From: an uncultured Granulosicoccaceae bacterium | Lineage (GTDB): Bacteria; Pseudomonadota; Gammaproteobacteria; Granulosicoccales; Granulosicoccaceae | Assembly: GCA_937957915.1 (NCBI GenBank) | Contig: CALGNZ010000004.1 | Coordinates: 1 to 34,048, forward strand | DNA: 34,048 nucleotides | Direction: 5' to 3' | Part shown: positions 16,069 through 24,827 of the stretch, piece by piece | Position numbering within the stretch: position 1 is the first letter of the stretch | Layout of the letters: each line of letters starts with the position of its first letter | Position numbers and translations under genes: made by a program | Notes under the pieces: generated by a model | What the model was told of the DNA's origin: nothing | What the model saw: the letters and a program-made list of their open reading frames with translations, nothing else | Databases searched by the model: none

Positions 16069-17031
16069 ATGATCAGAGGCAGTGTCCTATTCATCTCACT
16101 CCTGCTGGCAACTCCGGCCTCGGCACTGTCATCGCTGACTAACACTGCCATTACCCCGAATGCAAACCTTCCGGTCAAAACCTTCAACAGAAAGGTGGTG
16201 TCACCACATTCATGGATTGCCTCTACTCAACAGATAGACACCCTTCTGACCGTTACCGGCATAACCAATCACCTTCCAGCCATTCACGAGTTGATTCATG
16301 AGGCCCGGGCCAGGCATATACATCGCTGTCGCGCGGAACCGGGCAGCGGCCGAGAGCCCGATGCTTACCAATCGCAAAACCTGCAAAAGCTGCTGACCGG
16401 GGCGCTGCGCAAAAACCTTCTACCCGAGCACCTTGCTACCGTTCTGCAGTGGTATGACACTGACACAGCCAGGCGTGTCGTAAACAGTGAAAAAAGAACA
16501 CGCGCCATAGCATCATTTGAAAATGTGCTGACACTTGCGAAGCAATCTCCAAACTGGAACCTGCGTGAATCACTGATCGTGAAAATCGAAAGCCATACCA
16601 ACGCGAACAGACTTGGCGTGATCACCGCCATTGAAACCGAGCATGCCGGCCTTGTGCTGAGCGGATGCATTGAGACATACGCAAAACAACTTGCGCTGGC
16701 GGCTGACAGCGACACCCCGGAAAATTCCACAGGCGTTCGAACTAACCGTGAGCGCTTGATGGCACAGATTATTCGAGGAGAAAAATCTGTGGGAGAAAAG
16801 CTTCACTATCAGGACACGCTCGATGGAATGACATTTAGCTTGCAGGATGTGAGTCAGGATGATTTGGCAAAGTACGCCGAGTTCGTCGCAAGCCCGGCAG
16901 CACAGCACGTGTATACGGCATTGGTAGACGTTATGGAGCAAACGTTACAACGCGCATCTGCCCCTCAGGCAGAGCAATCAAATGCTCAACTGTCTCCCGA
17001 CCAGGACCCGGTTAGCACACATCTGGATTAG
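16069..17031 (+). CDS. Secreted DUF2059-like protein
   Basis: 320 residues from the ATG at 16069, supported by GAAGGTGG 6 nt upstream and by the clean signal peptide MIRGSVLFISLLLATPASA (cut after ASA). Upstream in-frame codons back to 15931 lack protein character. The mature part is helical and contains two Cys (HRCRAE and LSGCIE) that could pair. The C-terminal segment DLAKYAEFVASPAAQHVYTA resembles the DUF2059 pattern of a helix followed by SPAGQ. DUF2059 proteins are periplasmic and of unknown function. It ends in a Gln/Ala/Ser-rich tail. Confidence 0.6.
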   Translation: MIRGSVLFISLLLATPASALSSLTNTAITPNANLPVKTFNRKVVSPHSWIASTQQIDTLLTVTGITNHLPAIHELIHEARARHIHRCRAEPGSGREPDAYQSQNLQKLLTGALRKNLLPEHLATVLQWYDTDTARRVVNSEKRTRAIASFENVLTLAKQSPNWNLRESLIVKIESHTNANRLGVITAIETEHAGLVLSGCIETYAKQLALAADSDTPENSTGVRTNRERLMAQIIRGEKSVGEKLHYQDTLDGMTFSLQDVSQDDLAKYAEFVASPAAQHVYTALVDVMEQTLQRASAPQAEQSNAQLSPDQDPVSTHLD

Positions 17032-17252
17032 TAACCGACGCCCGGTGCCAGACGAATCGCAACAACAGATGGCAAGCGCCATGGTTTTTACGTCAATCAT
17101 TTGATTGGCGAGGCATAATCAGGGCACTAAGAAGTATGCCTGTGGCCAAAACTGCCCGCCAACAGGCGTCAGAACGGTACGGAAATTTCTAGTAATTTGA
17201 ATTATTAGCCGCATCACCGCCTCTCCCTTCGAACCAGAAACACGGAATGTAA

Positions 17253-18221
17253 ATGGTCGACTTCAAATCCATTGATGAAAAAACCAATCTCGCGGGCACC
17301 AACCGCATGGAGATTCTAATGTTTATGCTTCAGGACAAAGACAAGGTCCCTGATGCACCATTATTTGGCATTAATGTCTTCAAAGTGCGAGAACTAATGG
17401 TAGTGCCACAACTACTTGAAGGCCCCAATAAACGTGAATCCATTGCTGGAATGGCGAATATACGGGGCAAAGCGGTGCCGGTCATCGACCTGAACAAATA
17501 CTTTGGCACAAAGTCAGAATGCTCCGGCAATATTCTTGTCGTGTCAGAGTTTAACGGTAGTACTCAGGGCTTTCTGGTCCACGAAGTTCACGACATCACG
17601 CAGCTGGAATGGATAGATATGCAGGAGCCACCAGAGCTGGTGACCGAACTGGCAGGCCAAAACAGAGGTAATGTATTGACGGCGATGAGTAAACTCGACG
17701 ACGGTCGAATGCTGCTAATAATCGATGTTGAGCAAGTCATATCGGAGGTACTGGGTTCCAGTTACGAAACAATTGAAGCTACAGATATGCCGACGGATCA
17801 CACTGGCAAGACCGTGTTTTATGTCGACGACTCCAAAGTTGCCAGAATGCAAATTGGTAAAATACTCGACAAAATGGGGCTTCAGCACGAAAGCGCGAAA
17901 AATGGCGAACAGGCGTGGCAGCAGCTCTGTGTGTTGGCAGACGAAGCCGAAAAATCCGGTAAACACTTATCTGAAACTATCAACGCGGTAGTGACTGACG
18001 TTGAGATGCCGGTAATGGATGGCTACGTTCTGACCGGTAAAATCAAGGCTGATCGGCGCTTTAACAACATTCCGGTACTAATGCACTCATCACTATCCGC
18101 AAGTGAAAACGAACGATTGGGGATGAAAGTAGGTGCCGATGCTTACGTGCCAAAACTTAGACCTAAAGAGTTCTCACAAACACTCAACGGGCTCCTGAAT
18201 ACGCTAAAAGAAGCGAGTTAA
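17253..18221 (+). CDS. cheV: Chemotaxis coupling protein CheV
   Basis: 322 residues. The N-terminal CheW domain (about 15-165) contains FGINVFKVRELM and IRGKAVPVIDL, which bind receptors and CheA. The C-terminal receiver (about 187-318) has D192/D193, the phosphoacceptor D249 (VVTDVEMPVMDG), S279/S280 and K301 (AYVPKL). CheV couples receptor arrays to CheA and is tuned by its own phosphorylation. It stands alone, 258 bp from the convergent flgE, outside any cheA cluster in view. No sigma-28 box was seen upstream. Confidence 0.93.
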   Translation: MVDFKSIDEKTNLAGTNRMEILMFMLQDKDKVPDAPLFGINVFKVRELMVVPQLLEGPNKRESIAGMANIRGKAVPVIDLNKYFGTKSECSGNILVVSEFNGSTQGFLVHEVHDITQLEWIDMQEPPELVTELAGQNRGNVLTAMSKLDDGRMLLIIDVEQVISEVLGSSYETIEATDMPTDHTGKTVFYVDDSKVARMQIGKILDKMGLQHESAKNGEQAWQQLCVLADEAEKSGKHLSETINAVVTDVEMPVMDGYVLTGKIKADRRFNNIPVLMHSSLSASENERLGMKVGADAYVPKLRPKEFSQTLNGLLNTLKEAS

Positions 18222-18253
18222 GAAACCTGCGTCAACATGACCAATGGCATACC

Positions 18254-18276
18254 GGTGTTGTGATGATGCCAACACC
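18254..18276 (+). terminator. Weak hairpin between convergent cheV and flgE
   Basis: GGTGTTG (18254-18260) pairs with CAACACC (18270-18276), 33 nt after the cheV stop; TCTATT follows. It may end cheV transcription. The rest of the 257-bp spacer shows nothing else. Confidence 0.4.
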
Positions 18277-18478
18277 TCTATTACCGAAAAACGCCCGTAA
18301 GCAAGCTAAAACTTTGCTGACACAGTACTGCAAGAACGCAGGCGCAAAGAACACAGAATAACCTGGAGAAAGCGGTAACGCGGATCAGGAAAATCGACGC
18401 TCAACCAACCACTGTATTAAAAAATGCAGTAACAACGTATGAGCAAAACCGGCTGTCGCTCCACAACCGCTGTTAACA

Positions 18479-19693
18479 CTATCGACGCAGATTGATCACA
18501 GTTTGTGTAATGGTGTCAATTGTAGTTATTACTTGAGCATTCGCCTGAAAAGAGCGTTGCGCTCCAATCATGGAAACCAGCTCCCTGGTGATATCGACAT
18601 TCGACTCTTCCAGTGCACCGGAGCGGATACTGCCAAGACTGCTGGAGCCGGGTAACCCGATTAATGCTGAACCCGAAGCGTAAGATTCCTGCCAGCCTGT
18701 GCCATTCACCTGATGCAGCCCCTCAGGATTGGCAAAGTTGGTCAGAACGACTTGCCCGATACGCTGCGCTTGTCCATTGGAGTATCTGCCAAGCAGCGTG
18801 CCATTTGAATCAATTGAAATATCATTAAGACGCCCATTGGCAAAGCCGTCCTGCACAATTTGATTTACGCCAGAGATGCTGTTGTACTGACTGATCTTAC
18901 CGACGTTGACATCGATATCCAGAGTCGCTCCTCCAGTGCCGGGCTGAATTGATGGCAACGTAAATTGCGTTGTGGGATTTCCATTTACCGTTTCTAGTTC
19001 ACCGCTGTTGTTAAACACGAGTTCATCGCCACCAGCCTGACTGACCAGCGTATCATCCATATAAGAATGCACCGTCCACGAATTTGGCGAATCTTTATGA
19101 AAATAAACCGTCAGGGAATTAGGACTGCCCAGTGAATCATAAACGGTTGTGGCCGTGGTAAAATGATAGGTGTCGGGATTGCTCACATCAAACGCGAGAT
19201 TAACATCACCACTGGAATCCAGGTTCACCCCTAAGTCGATTTCGGTAGTTGGATTGGGTCTCTGATCTGCCGGATCGACGTATAGATCTGACAGGGTCGG
19301 TGACAATGAGCCATCGGAAGCACGGCCATAGCCGGTTAACTTTTCGCCACTCGAGTTTACAATAAACCCCTCACGATCAACTGCAAAGGCACCATTGCGG
19401 GTGTAGGTATACCCGCTCGGGCTACTCAGGCGAAAAAAGCCATTGCCGTCTACCGACAAATCGAGAACCTTGCCTGTATCGGTAAGATTCCCTGCAGTGT
19501 GAGACTGTCTGACCTGCGCAATTTTATCGCCCTGACCAACAATGCCCCGATCACTGATAGATACATATACATCGGTAAATTCCACGCGGCTGCTTTTAAA
19601 ACCGGTGGTCGCACTGTTGGAAATATTATGCGCTATAACATCCAGCTGTGTCGCCGATGTCTTCAGCCCTGAAAGGGCGATATCAAAAGACAT
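18479..19693 (-). CDS. flgE: Flagellar hook protein FlgE
   Basis: 404 residues, the usual size. The N-terminal flagellar rod/hook motif MSFDIALSGLKTSATQLDVI with AHNISNSATTGFK, the middle D1/D2 domains (LSVDGNGFFRLSSPSG, TTVYDSLGSPNSLTVYF), and the C-terminal ESNVDITRELVSMIGAQRSF with a coiled-coil end are all present. It is exported to polymerise the hook. AGGGAAGG lies 4-5 nt ahead of the ATG. In most gammaproteobacteria flgE sits in the flgBCDEFGHIJ operon; here it has no rod genes beside it, so it is an isolated or second copy. No sigma-54 or sigma-28 promoter was found upstream. Confidence 0.92.
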   Translation of the reverse strand: MSFDIALSGLKTSATQLDVIAHNISNSATTGFKSSRVEFTDVYVSISDRGIVGQGDKIAQVRQSHTAGNLTDTGKVLDLSVDGNGFFRLSSPSGYTYTRNGAFAVDREGFIVNSSGEKLTGYGRASDGSLSPTLSDLYVDPADQRPNPTTEIDLGVNLDSSGDVNLAFDVSNPDTYHFTTATTVYDSLGSPNSLTVYFHKDSPNSWTVHSYMDDTLVSQAGGDELVFNNSGELETVNGNPTTQFTLPSIQPGTGGATLDIDVNVGKISQYNSISGVNQIVQDGFANGRLNDISIDSNGTLLGRYSNGQAQRIGQVVLTNFANPEGLHQVNGTGWQESYASGSALIGLPGSSSLGSIRSGALEESNVDITRELVSMIGAQRSFQANAQVITTIDTITQTVINLRR

Positions 19694-19886
19694 GTGACCT
19701 TCCCTGATACATGAATTCGATTCTTAATAAGCATAGTAACGTGCAGCGCCGTTTTCTCTGTACAACAAAGAATTGGCACTATTCACAATGGCTACAATAT
19801 TTGTACCGGCGGCACGCTCTATTTTGACACCGCAGACAACTCTTTTTTCGGCGCTGCCTGATCAACACACTACCGTGTAGCTACAG

Positions 19887-20537
19887 CTACTGAGCAGGTA
19901 AATAGTTGTCAGACCAGTTCAACACCACATTAAATGACACTGAAATTCTGGCAGTCTGTGACAAATTCGGATGCACAAAGTGATGCAGAAACGAAGGCCA
20001 GAGCAGAATCATCCCGGACTCGGGCATGACTGTGTATTCCGCTTCTATTTGCGGATCATCTCTGATGGCTGTCATATTAGCCTGGGGCCTGGGATCATAA
20101 AATGAAATTGCACCGGGGCGTCGATCGGAACGACCGGGCAAGGCATCCGTATCAGTTGGCACTTGCACGTAGTAGGTGCCACTTAAGTAGCTGTGAGGAT
20201 GATTGTGTAAGTCGTGATAGTCACCGAATCGATTGATGTTTGGCCAACCCTGCAGCGCCCAACTCGACTCATACGTCTGCCCCTGAGCTGCAAGATAATC
20301 AACGACGGTTTTGTTGATACATTGTGCCAGCCATTTCACCGCAGGATGTTCGCTCTGAAGCAGGTCAGCCTCACGATAACGGGTAGTCAGATCAGTGGAC
20401 TCAGCATCGAGTTTCTCGATAACTGTTGATAACACGGGGTTTGCCTTTTCTGCACCCGGCAACATTCGGCGCATCAGGTGCGTTGGCCAAAGCGCGATTA
20501 TCCCGTTACTGTCGATGTTTCTCTCAATTTCGTTCAT
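19887..20537 (-). CDS. TIGR02466-type putative 2OG-Fe(II) oxygenase
   Basis: 216 residues. The body matches the TIGR02466 family: GDYHDLHNHPHSYLSGTYYV, then SFYDPRPQANM, then the terminal MILLWPSFLHHFVHPNLSQT with ARISVSFNVVL. The H-x-H/H...H and downstream Arg arrangement fits an iron and 2-oxoglutarate jelly-roll dioxygenase. Substrates of this family are unknown. It has its own spacer on each side (193 bp from flgE), so there is no operon evidence. Confidence 0.8.
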   Translation of the reverse strand: MNEIERNIDSNGIIALWPTHLMRRMLPGAEKANPVLSTVIEKLDAESTDLTTRYREADLLQSEHPAVKWLAQCINKTVVDYLAAQGQTYESSWALQGWPNINRFGDYHDLHNHPHSYLSGTYYVQVPTDTDALPGRSDRRPGAISFYDPRPQANMTAIRDDPQIEAEYTVMPESGMILLWPSFLHHFVHPNLSQTARISVSFNVVLNWSDNYLPAQ

Positions 20538-20698
20538 ATGTGATCACCAATCTGAACCTTTCACCAATCCCCGGGACCAGCGTGCACCTGTCAATTTAAC
20601 AAGAGTAAACGGTGCCACCGGGCAAACCCGTTTTTGCCGACTTTCCACACAACCTTATAACGGTTGATACGTAATTACGACCTGCGGCTTCAAGTGCA

Positions 20699-21682
20699 AT
20701 GCAAAACAGACCATACACGGTTATAAGTGACACCCGGTTATCAACAGGACCCATCTTGGCCCTCAACAACCCCATATCTATGCCCGCTCCAATGCCACGC
20801 GCGCGCGCAATTACACTGGCGCTGCTGGGGGCCACGTGCATGAGCTTCGCCGCATTGTTTGTACGTGGCCTGGAAACCACCGACGGCCGGCAGATTCTCG
20901 CGTATCGGGGCCTGGCTCAGGGCGCTATGGTGGCACTTGTTGCCTGCATAATCAGAGGTATCTCGCCATGGCGGTTTGTAACAACTCTCGATCGAGTCGA
21001 CTGGCTTGCGGGTGTTGCGATGGCATTCGCTTTTGCGTTGTATATCTTTTCATTATTAAACACATCTGTTGCGTCAACCCTGCTCATCCTGAGCATCGCC
21101 CCTGTTTTTGCTGCGGTACTGAGCTGGTTGTGGATTGGTGAAAAACCAACGTTCATCACCTGGCTGTCAATCATACTGGCCCTGTGTGGTGTAGCTGTGA
21201 TGGTGGGCGCAGGAATCGACCTGGGGCGAACCACCGGTAACTTGCTGGCTATCGGCTCGGCATTTAGTTTTGCACTGATGCTGGTGCTGGCGCGGGGTTC
21301 CGGCAAATCAGATCTGCTCGGAGGAAATTTCCTTGGCGCGGTACTGGCCATGGTCGCAATGGGCGGACTGGCTATTTTTTCAGGCGATGCGGGCCTCACG
21401 GTATCCGCCTACGACCTGCTCCTTTTGCTTACCATGGGTGCATTTACAATAGGCCTCGGGATCGCTTTCGTTGCATGGGCAGCACCAAACCTGCCTGCAG
21501 CAGAAGTAAGCCTGCTAATCTTGCTTGAGAGCGTGCTCTCGCCACTTTGGGTATGGATTTTCCTGGGCGAGAGCATGTCGATCTATGAAATTACCGGCGG
21601 CACAATGTTGCTCGCGTCAGTGGCAATTCTGGTGTCTATGCAAAGGTCAGCGCAAAGGTCAGCGCAAAGGTCGGCCGTATAG
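20699..21682 (+). CDS. EamA/DMT-family exporter with a 3' repeat tail
   Basis: Up to 327 residues; an ATG at 20780 (MPAPMPRARAITLALLG) gives 300 and begins right before the first helix, so it may be the real start, though neither has a clear ribosome-binding site. Ten hydrophobic helices form two EamA repeats: SVASTLLILSIAPVFAAVLS in the first and AAEVSLLILLESVLSPLWVW with IFLGE in the second. Inner-membrane export of small metabolites is the usual role. The last 13 residues come from a 12-bp unit, CAAAGGTCAGCG, repeated almost three times from 21641, encoding the tail QRSAQRSAQRSAV. Confidence 0.85.
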   Translation: MQNRPYTVISDTRLSTGPILALNNPISMPAPMPRARAITLALLGATCMSFAALFVRGLETTDGRQILAYRGLAQGAMVALVACIIRGISPWRFVTTLDRVDWLAGVAMAFAFALYIFSLLNTSVASTLLILSIAPVFAAVLSWLWIGEKPTFITWLSIILALCGVAVMVGAGIDLGRTTGNLLAIGSAFSFALMLVLARGSGKSDLLGGNFLGAVLAMVAMGGLAIFSGDAGLTVSAYDLLLLLTMGAFTIGLGIAFVAWAAPNLPAAEVSLLILLESVLSPLWVWIFLGESMSIYEITGGTMLLASVAILVSMQRSAQRSAQRSAV

Positions 21683-21698
21683 GATTCATCAGGTTTGT

Positions 21699-22418
21699 CT
21701 AGCTGAAGCATTCACCGATAAACTCCACCATCGCACGCCATGAGCGCTTGTCCGCGAGCTCATGATAAACCGTTCCAAATTCGGGGTCGGCAGCAGCTGT
21801 ATTGGTAAAGGCGTGCATTGCTCCCCCGTAGGCGTGGATCTGCCAATCTGCCTCGGCCTCCGTTAACTCGGCTGCCAGGGCTACCATTGCGTCTGGTGGT
21901 GCCATCGGATCATCGTAGCCATGTAACACCAGCACCCGTGACTTTATCTTGCGACCTGCGGTGTTGCCCGGGGGATGAAACAAGCCATGGAAGCTAACGA
22001 CGCCCGAAACGTTTGCACCCGTTCTGGCTAAATCGAGAACACACAGACCACCGAAGCAATAACCAATTGCAGCAATTTTTTTCTGATCGGCCTCTGGCTG
22101 TGTACCCGCAGCTTCAATGGCAGACTCCATGCGGGCCTGCAACAACAATCGATCATCAAGCAGTGGAGTCATTAACGCACTGTTCTCCTCCTTGCTGCTA
22201 CCAAATTTACCTTTTCCATACAGATCCAGCGCAAAACCCACGTACCCAAGGCGCGCCAAATCTCTGGCTTTCTGAATCGCAAACTCATCACGGCCTCCCC
22301 ACGCGTGAGAAACCAGTACCACAGGCCGAGGCTGAGTTGATGCATTATCAAAGGCAAAGACCCCCTCAAGAAGCGTATCGCGGTGCTTGTACTCCACTGT
22401 TCTGGTTTCTACAGCCAT
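21699..22418 (-). CDS. Dienelactone hydrolase family protein
   Basis: 239 residues from the ATG at 22418, chosen because GGAG lies 6 nt upstream; an in-frame start at 22463 has no such signal. It has an alpha/beta-hydrolase fold with the Cys-nucleophile triad of the family: C121 in GYCFGG, D170 in GYDDPMAP and H202 in GGAMHAFT. Enzymes with this triad cleave dienelactone in chloroaromatic breakdown, but most genomic homologues have unknown substrates. No aromatic pathway genes are near. Repeat copy D lies between its start and the DUF3616 gene. Confidence 0.85.
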   Translation of the reverse strand: MAVETRTVEYKHRDTLLEGVFAFDNASTQPRPVVLVSHAWGGRDEFAIQKARDLARLGYVGFALDLYGKGKFGSSKEENSALMTPLLDDRLLLQARMESAIEAAGTQPEADQKKIAAIGYCFGGLCVLDLARTGANVSGVVSFHGLFHPPGNTAGRKIKSRVLVLHGYDDPMAPPDAMVALAAELTEAEADWQIHAYGGAMHAFTNTAAADPEFGTVYHELADKRSWRAMVEFIGECFS

Positions 22419-22465
22419 ATTTTTCTCCGAGGTGTACCGCGTTTTAACACTACGCGGCTTCAAAC

Positions 22466-22521
22466 GGCCTGGGAGTCTGCGCGGCAGAACCTGTGCTACT
22501 GCGCAGACTCCCGATGCCTGG
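22466..22521. repeat. Dispersed palindrome-ended repeat, copy D (short)
   Basis: GGGAGTCTGCGC (22471-22482) and GCGCAGACTCCC (22501-22512) are a perfect 12-bp inverted repeat. The left arm continues GGCAGAACCTGTGCTACTGC, matching the arm of copy C at 23743-23773. It therefore looks like one arm with an internal deletion of the element. It lies in the spacer between the DUF3616 stop and the dienelactone hydrolase start, where it could form a terminator-like hairpin. Confidence 0.72.
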
Positions 22522-22588
22522 ACGATGCGGACGGTTTTTTTACCCTGCCCGCTGCGAACAATGATAGTTCAGTGTTGCGACAATCGGA

Positions 22589-23647
22589 CTATTGTAACGT
22601 TTGGCGGTCGAGCACCAGAGCGCGAAAGAAAACACTCGGGTGTTGCCCCGCCAGTGGATTCTTGTCTCTTATGGTGTCACATTGGCGATCGCCGTCCGCA
22701 GCGCGGTCATCGCTGCGCTTTACTTTACCGTCATCACTCATCACTAACCACTGCTCACCTGTCTTCACCAGCGCTTCAGCATTAAAGTGTTTTGGTAAAT
22801 CGAGCAACCAGACCGGCTTTGATTCCGGTACCCAGCGATAGATCGAAAAATCACCACCACTATCAACATCACCCGCGATCAACAGATAAGCATTTTCAAA
22901 GGGCTGTATATCCCGAACGCCACGTTTACCAAGATCAGGATCATAAAAACGCACCACCGATGGCGGCGTTGCAGAAATATCAACCCGTGCCACTATTGCA
23001 TTGCCACCGATTGTCAGTGGTGATCGCAACCCGATTAACAGATGGCCGCTCTCCATCGCCGCCATCCCTTCGATATTGATGCCGCCCTTTTTTGGCCTCA
23101 TTTTTTTGTGTGACTGATCGAACAGACCGGCTGCGATGCCTTGCCAGAGCAGCTCCGGTAGCAAATCAATACTCTCGCCTGCCACTTCAACACGGCTTTG
23201 GTTGTCAGCGCTATAGTGAACTTCTGTCCTGAATAGTTGTTGTCTCGACACTGCCCGATCACCACTGCCGTCGTTACCATGAGAGCCAATCCACCAGATA
23301 GCTTGTTGAAGTAGCGCTGCGGCTTCAACATCCACCTCTGACGTACTACCCAACGCCTTGCCGTAGTCGTGTTGGCGAAGCGGGAATCCACCACTCGAAG
23401 AAAATTCAAAGAGTGAATTTTGCTCGTCGTAGGCCACCAGCAAATGATCATTAGACAATGCTACCGCAGCCGAACCATCGCAAATTCCATAGAAACGAAT
23501 AACAGTCGAACTCTGCGCCTGTGAAGTTTCCGATGACTTGTGAGCAACAGCTGAAGGGGGAACGTTATCGCAACCGACTAATACGAACAGACAGACCAAT
23601 GCCTGTAATATGACACCTGAGCATCTGTTATCGAGCGGACTGTGCAT
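22589..23647 (-). CDS. DUF3616 lipoprotein
   Basis: 352 residues. A lipoprotein signal peptide ends in the lipobox LVGC with C26 as the lipidated residue (CDNVPPS follows), so the protein is membrane-tethered, periplasmic or outer-membrane. The mature part carries the DUF3616 pattern: ICDGSAAVALSNDHLLVAYD near the start, VDVEAAAL and IGSHGNDGSGDRA in the centre, and GGINIEGMAAMESGHLLIGL with RSPL later. It is probably a beta-propeller. Enzymatic function is unknown. It is separated from the oxalate genes by repeat copy C, so it is probably not in that operon. Confidence 0.78.
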   Translation of the reverse strand: MHSPLDNRCSGVILQALVCLFVLVGCDNVPPSAVAHKSSETSQAQSSTVIRFYGICDGSAAVALSNDHLLVAYDEQNSLFEFSSSGGFPLRQHDYGKALGSTSEVDVEAAALLQQAIWWIGSHGNDGSGDRAVSRQQLFRTEVHYSADNQSRVEVAGESIDLLPELLWQGIAAGLFDQSHKKMRPKKGGINIEGMAAMESGHLLIGLRSPLTIGGNAIVARVDISATPPSVVRFYDPDLGKRGVRDIQPFENAYLLIAGDVDSGGDFSIYRWVPESKPVWLLDLPKHFNAEALVKTGEQWLVMSDDGKVKRSDDRAADGDRQCDTIRDKNPLAGQHPSVFFRALVLDRQTLQ

Positions 23648-23724
23648 GTTGGCTCTGGTATGACACCACTATCTTGGCTGGCTCTATTTTACGCTGAAAG
23701 GATTTTACGCTGGACGCCGAATCC

Positions 23725-23907
23725 TCAAGAATAGTCCAGGCCAGGAGTCTGCGCGGTAGAACCTCTGCTACTGCGAACGCGCCCTGACGGTGCGTTTTTA
23801 TCGATCCTTTTCGTTGCGTATGAATAACTATGCGCCTTAAATGATCGTAAAAACGCCCTCGCCATGGCACGTTCTCGCTACGCAGACTTCTACCGCGCAG
23901 ACTCCTA
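23725..23907 (-). repeat. Dispersed palindrome-ended repeat, copy C (about 183 bp)
   Basis: The best-preserved copy. AGGAGTCTGCGCGGTAGAA (23743-23761) and its exact reverse complement (23888-23906) are perfect 19-bp terminal inverted repeats; similarity continues inward for about 20 more bases on each arm. The middle block, GTTGCGTATGAATAACTATG at 23813-23832, matches copy A in opposite orientation. The right end touches the TAG of the Usp gene (23905-23907), the stop sharing bases with the repeat. There is no coding capacity. It follows the last gene of the oxalate run and could fold into a long stem. Confidence 0.85.
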
Positions 23908-24771
23908 GTGAACCATCACTGTTATTACATCGGTGTTTTTCATCAGATGTCGGGTAACGCCCCCGAACAGGAGTTGCCTGGGCCTTGCTCTGCTGTATCC
24001 GCCCACAACCAGAAAATCCGCACCGAGATCGTCGCAACGCTGAAGTATGGCTTCACCCGCAGTCTGTTCACCACGGTCAAGGGTTCTGACATCTGCGCTG
24101 ATTCCGTGTGTTTGCAGATACTGCACAACGCGTGGCGCCCGACTGACTCTGGCGTTTGATACCAGCACCGTTACGGTTTCCATCATGCGTAACCACGGGA
24201 TAGTGACTGCCAGTGCACGTGCACTTTGCACACTGTCATTCCAGCCAACTGCGGCGTGCTGACAGGGTTTCGCCTGCCACGCCTGCGGCACAATCAACAC
24301 AGGCCGACCAGACCCCATCATTATTGACTCAAGCGTCTCGCCAATCGGTGTTTGCCTGATGGTGTTTGTACCCAGTTGAGGTGAGGCGATTGCCGTCACA
24401 TCTGCCAGCCGCGCACATTCAATCAGCACGTCAACCGGACGCCCCTCGATCACCTCAAAACTTGCGGTTACCTCGCCATCATTGACAGGCGGGCGAAGCG
24501 CAACCCCGGCCTGACTGCAGGCCGCTTCGAACTTTTCGCGAATGGAGTCTGCAGCTTGCTGTGTGGCACGAGCACTTTCACTCACCACCGCCTCTTTCAA
24601 CGAGCCTGTCAGATTGGCAAAAACATACGGCTCACTACTTTCTGCATTGCGCAGGGCATGAACGCCGGTGATATGCGCGCCAAAACGACGCGCAACAACA
24701 AAGGCTGTTTCCAGAACATGGAAACAACCCGGTCCTTCACTGAGTGGCACCAGCACCGATTTTATGGCCAT
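23905..24771 (-). CDS. Tandem universal stress protein (UspA)
   Basis: 288 residues with two Usp folds (about 1-155 and 160-288). The first opens with IKSVLVPLSEGPGCFHVLETA. The second ends with DFLVVGGYSRARPRQLLFGG and VTRHLMKNTDVITVMVH, the usual position of the nucleotide loop; the first Gly pair of the strict ATP motif is altered (GGYSR). AGGA lies 9 nt ahead of the ATG. It follows fhs after 56 bp in the same direction and is plausibly the last gene of the oxalate operon, with a general stress role. Its stop codon borders repeat copy C. Confidence 0.88.
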   Translation of the reverse strand: MAIKSVLVPLSEGPGCFHVLETAFVVARRFGAHITGVHALRNAESSEPYVFANLTGSLKEAVVSESARATQQAADSIREKFEAACSQAGVALRPPVNDGEVTASFEVIEGRPVDVLIECARLADVTAIASPQLGTNTIRQTPIGETLESIMMGSGRPVLIVPQAWQAKPCQHAAVGWNDSVQSARALAVTIPWLRMMETVTVLVSNARVSRAPRVVQYLQTHGISADVRTLDRGEQTAGEAILQRCDDLGADFLVVGGYSRARPRQLLFGGVTRHLMKNTDVITVMVH

Positions 24772-24827
24772 AGGTCGATATCCTTGCTAACCGCAATTAA
24801 ACGCGTTGGTGCCGTAGAACAAAAGTG

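Noticed and set aside
17094..17107. Inverted repeat CAATCA-TT-TGATTG upstream of cheV
   Set aside because: Arms are only 6 bp, it is about 145 bp from the gene, and no second copy or promoter overlap was found.
22383..22841. Plus-strand frames of 130-150 codons over repeat D and the DUF3616 3' end
   Set aside because: They lie antisense to the DUF3616 gene, have Ser/Arg/Cys-rich composition and no ribosome-binding site.
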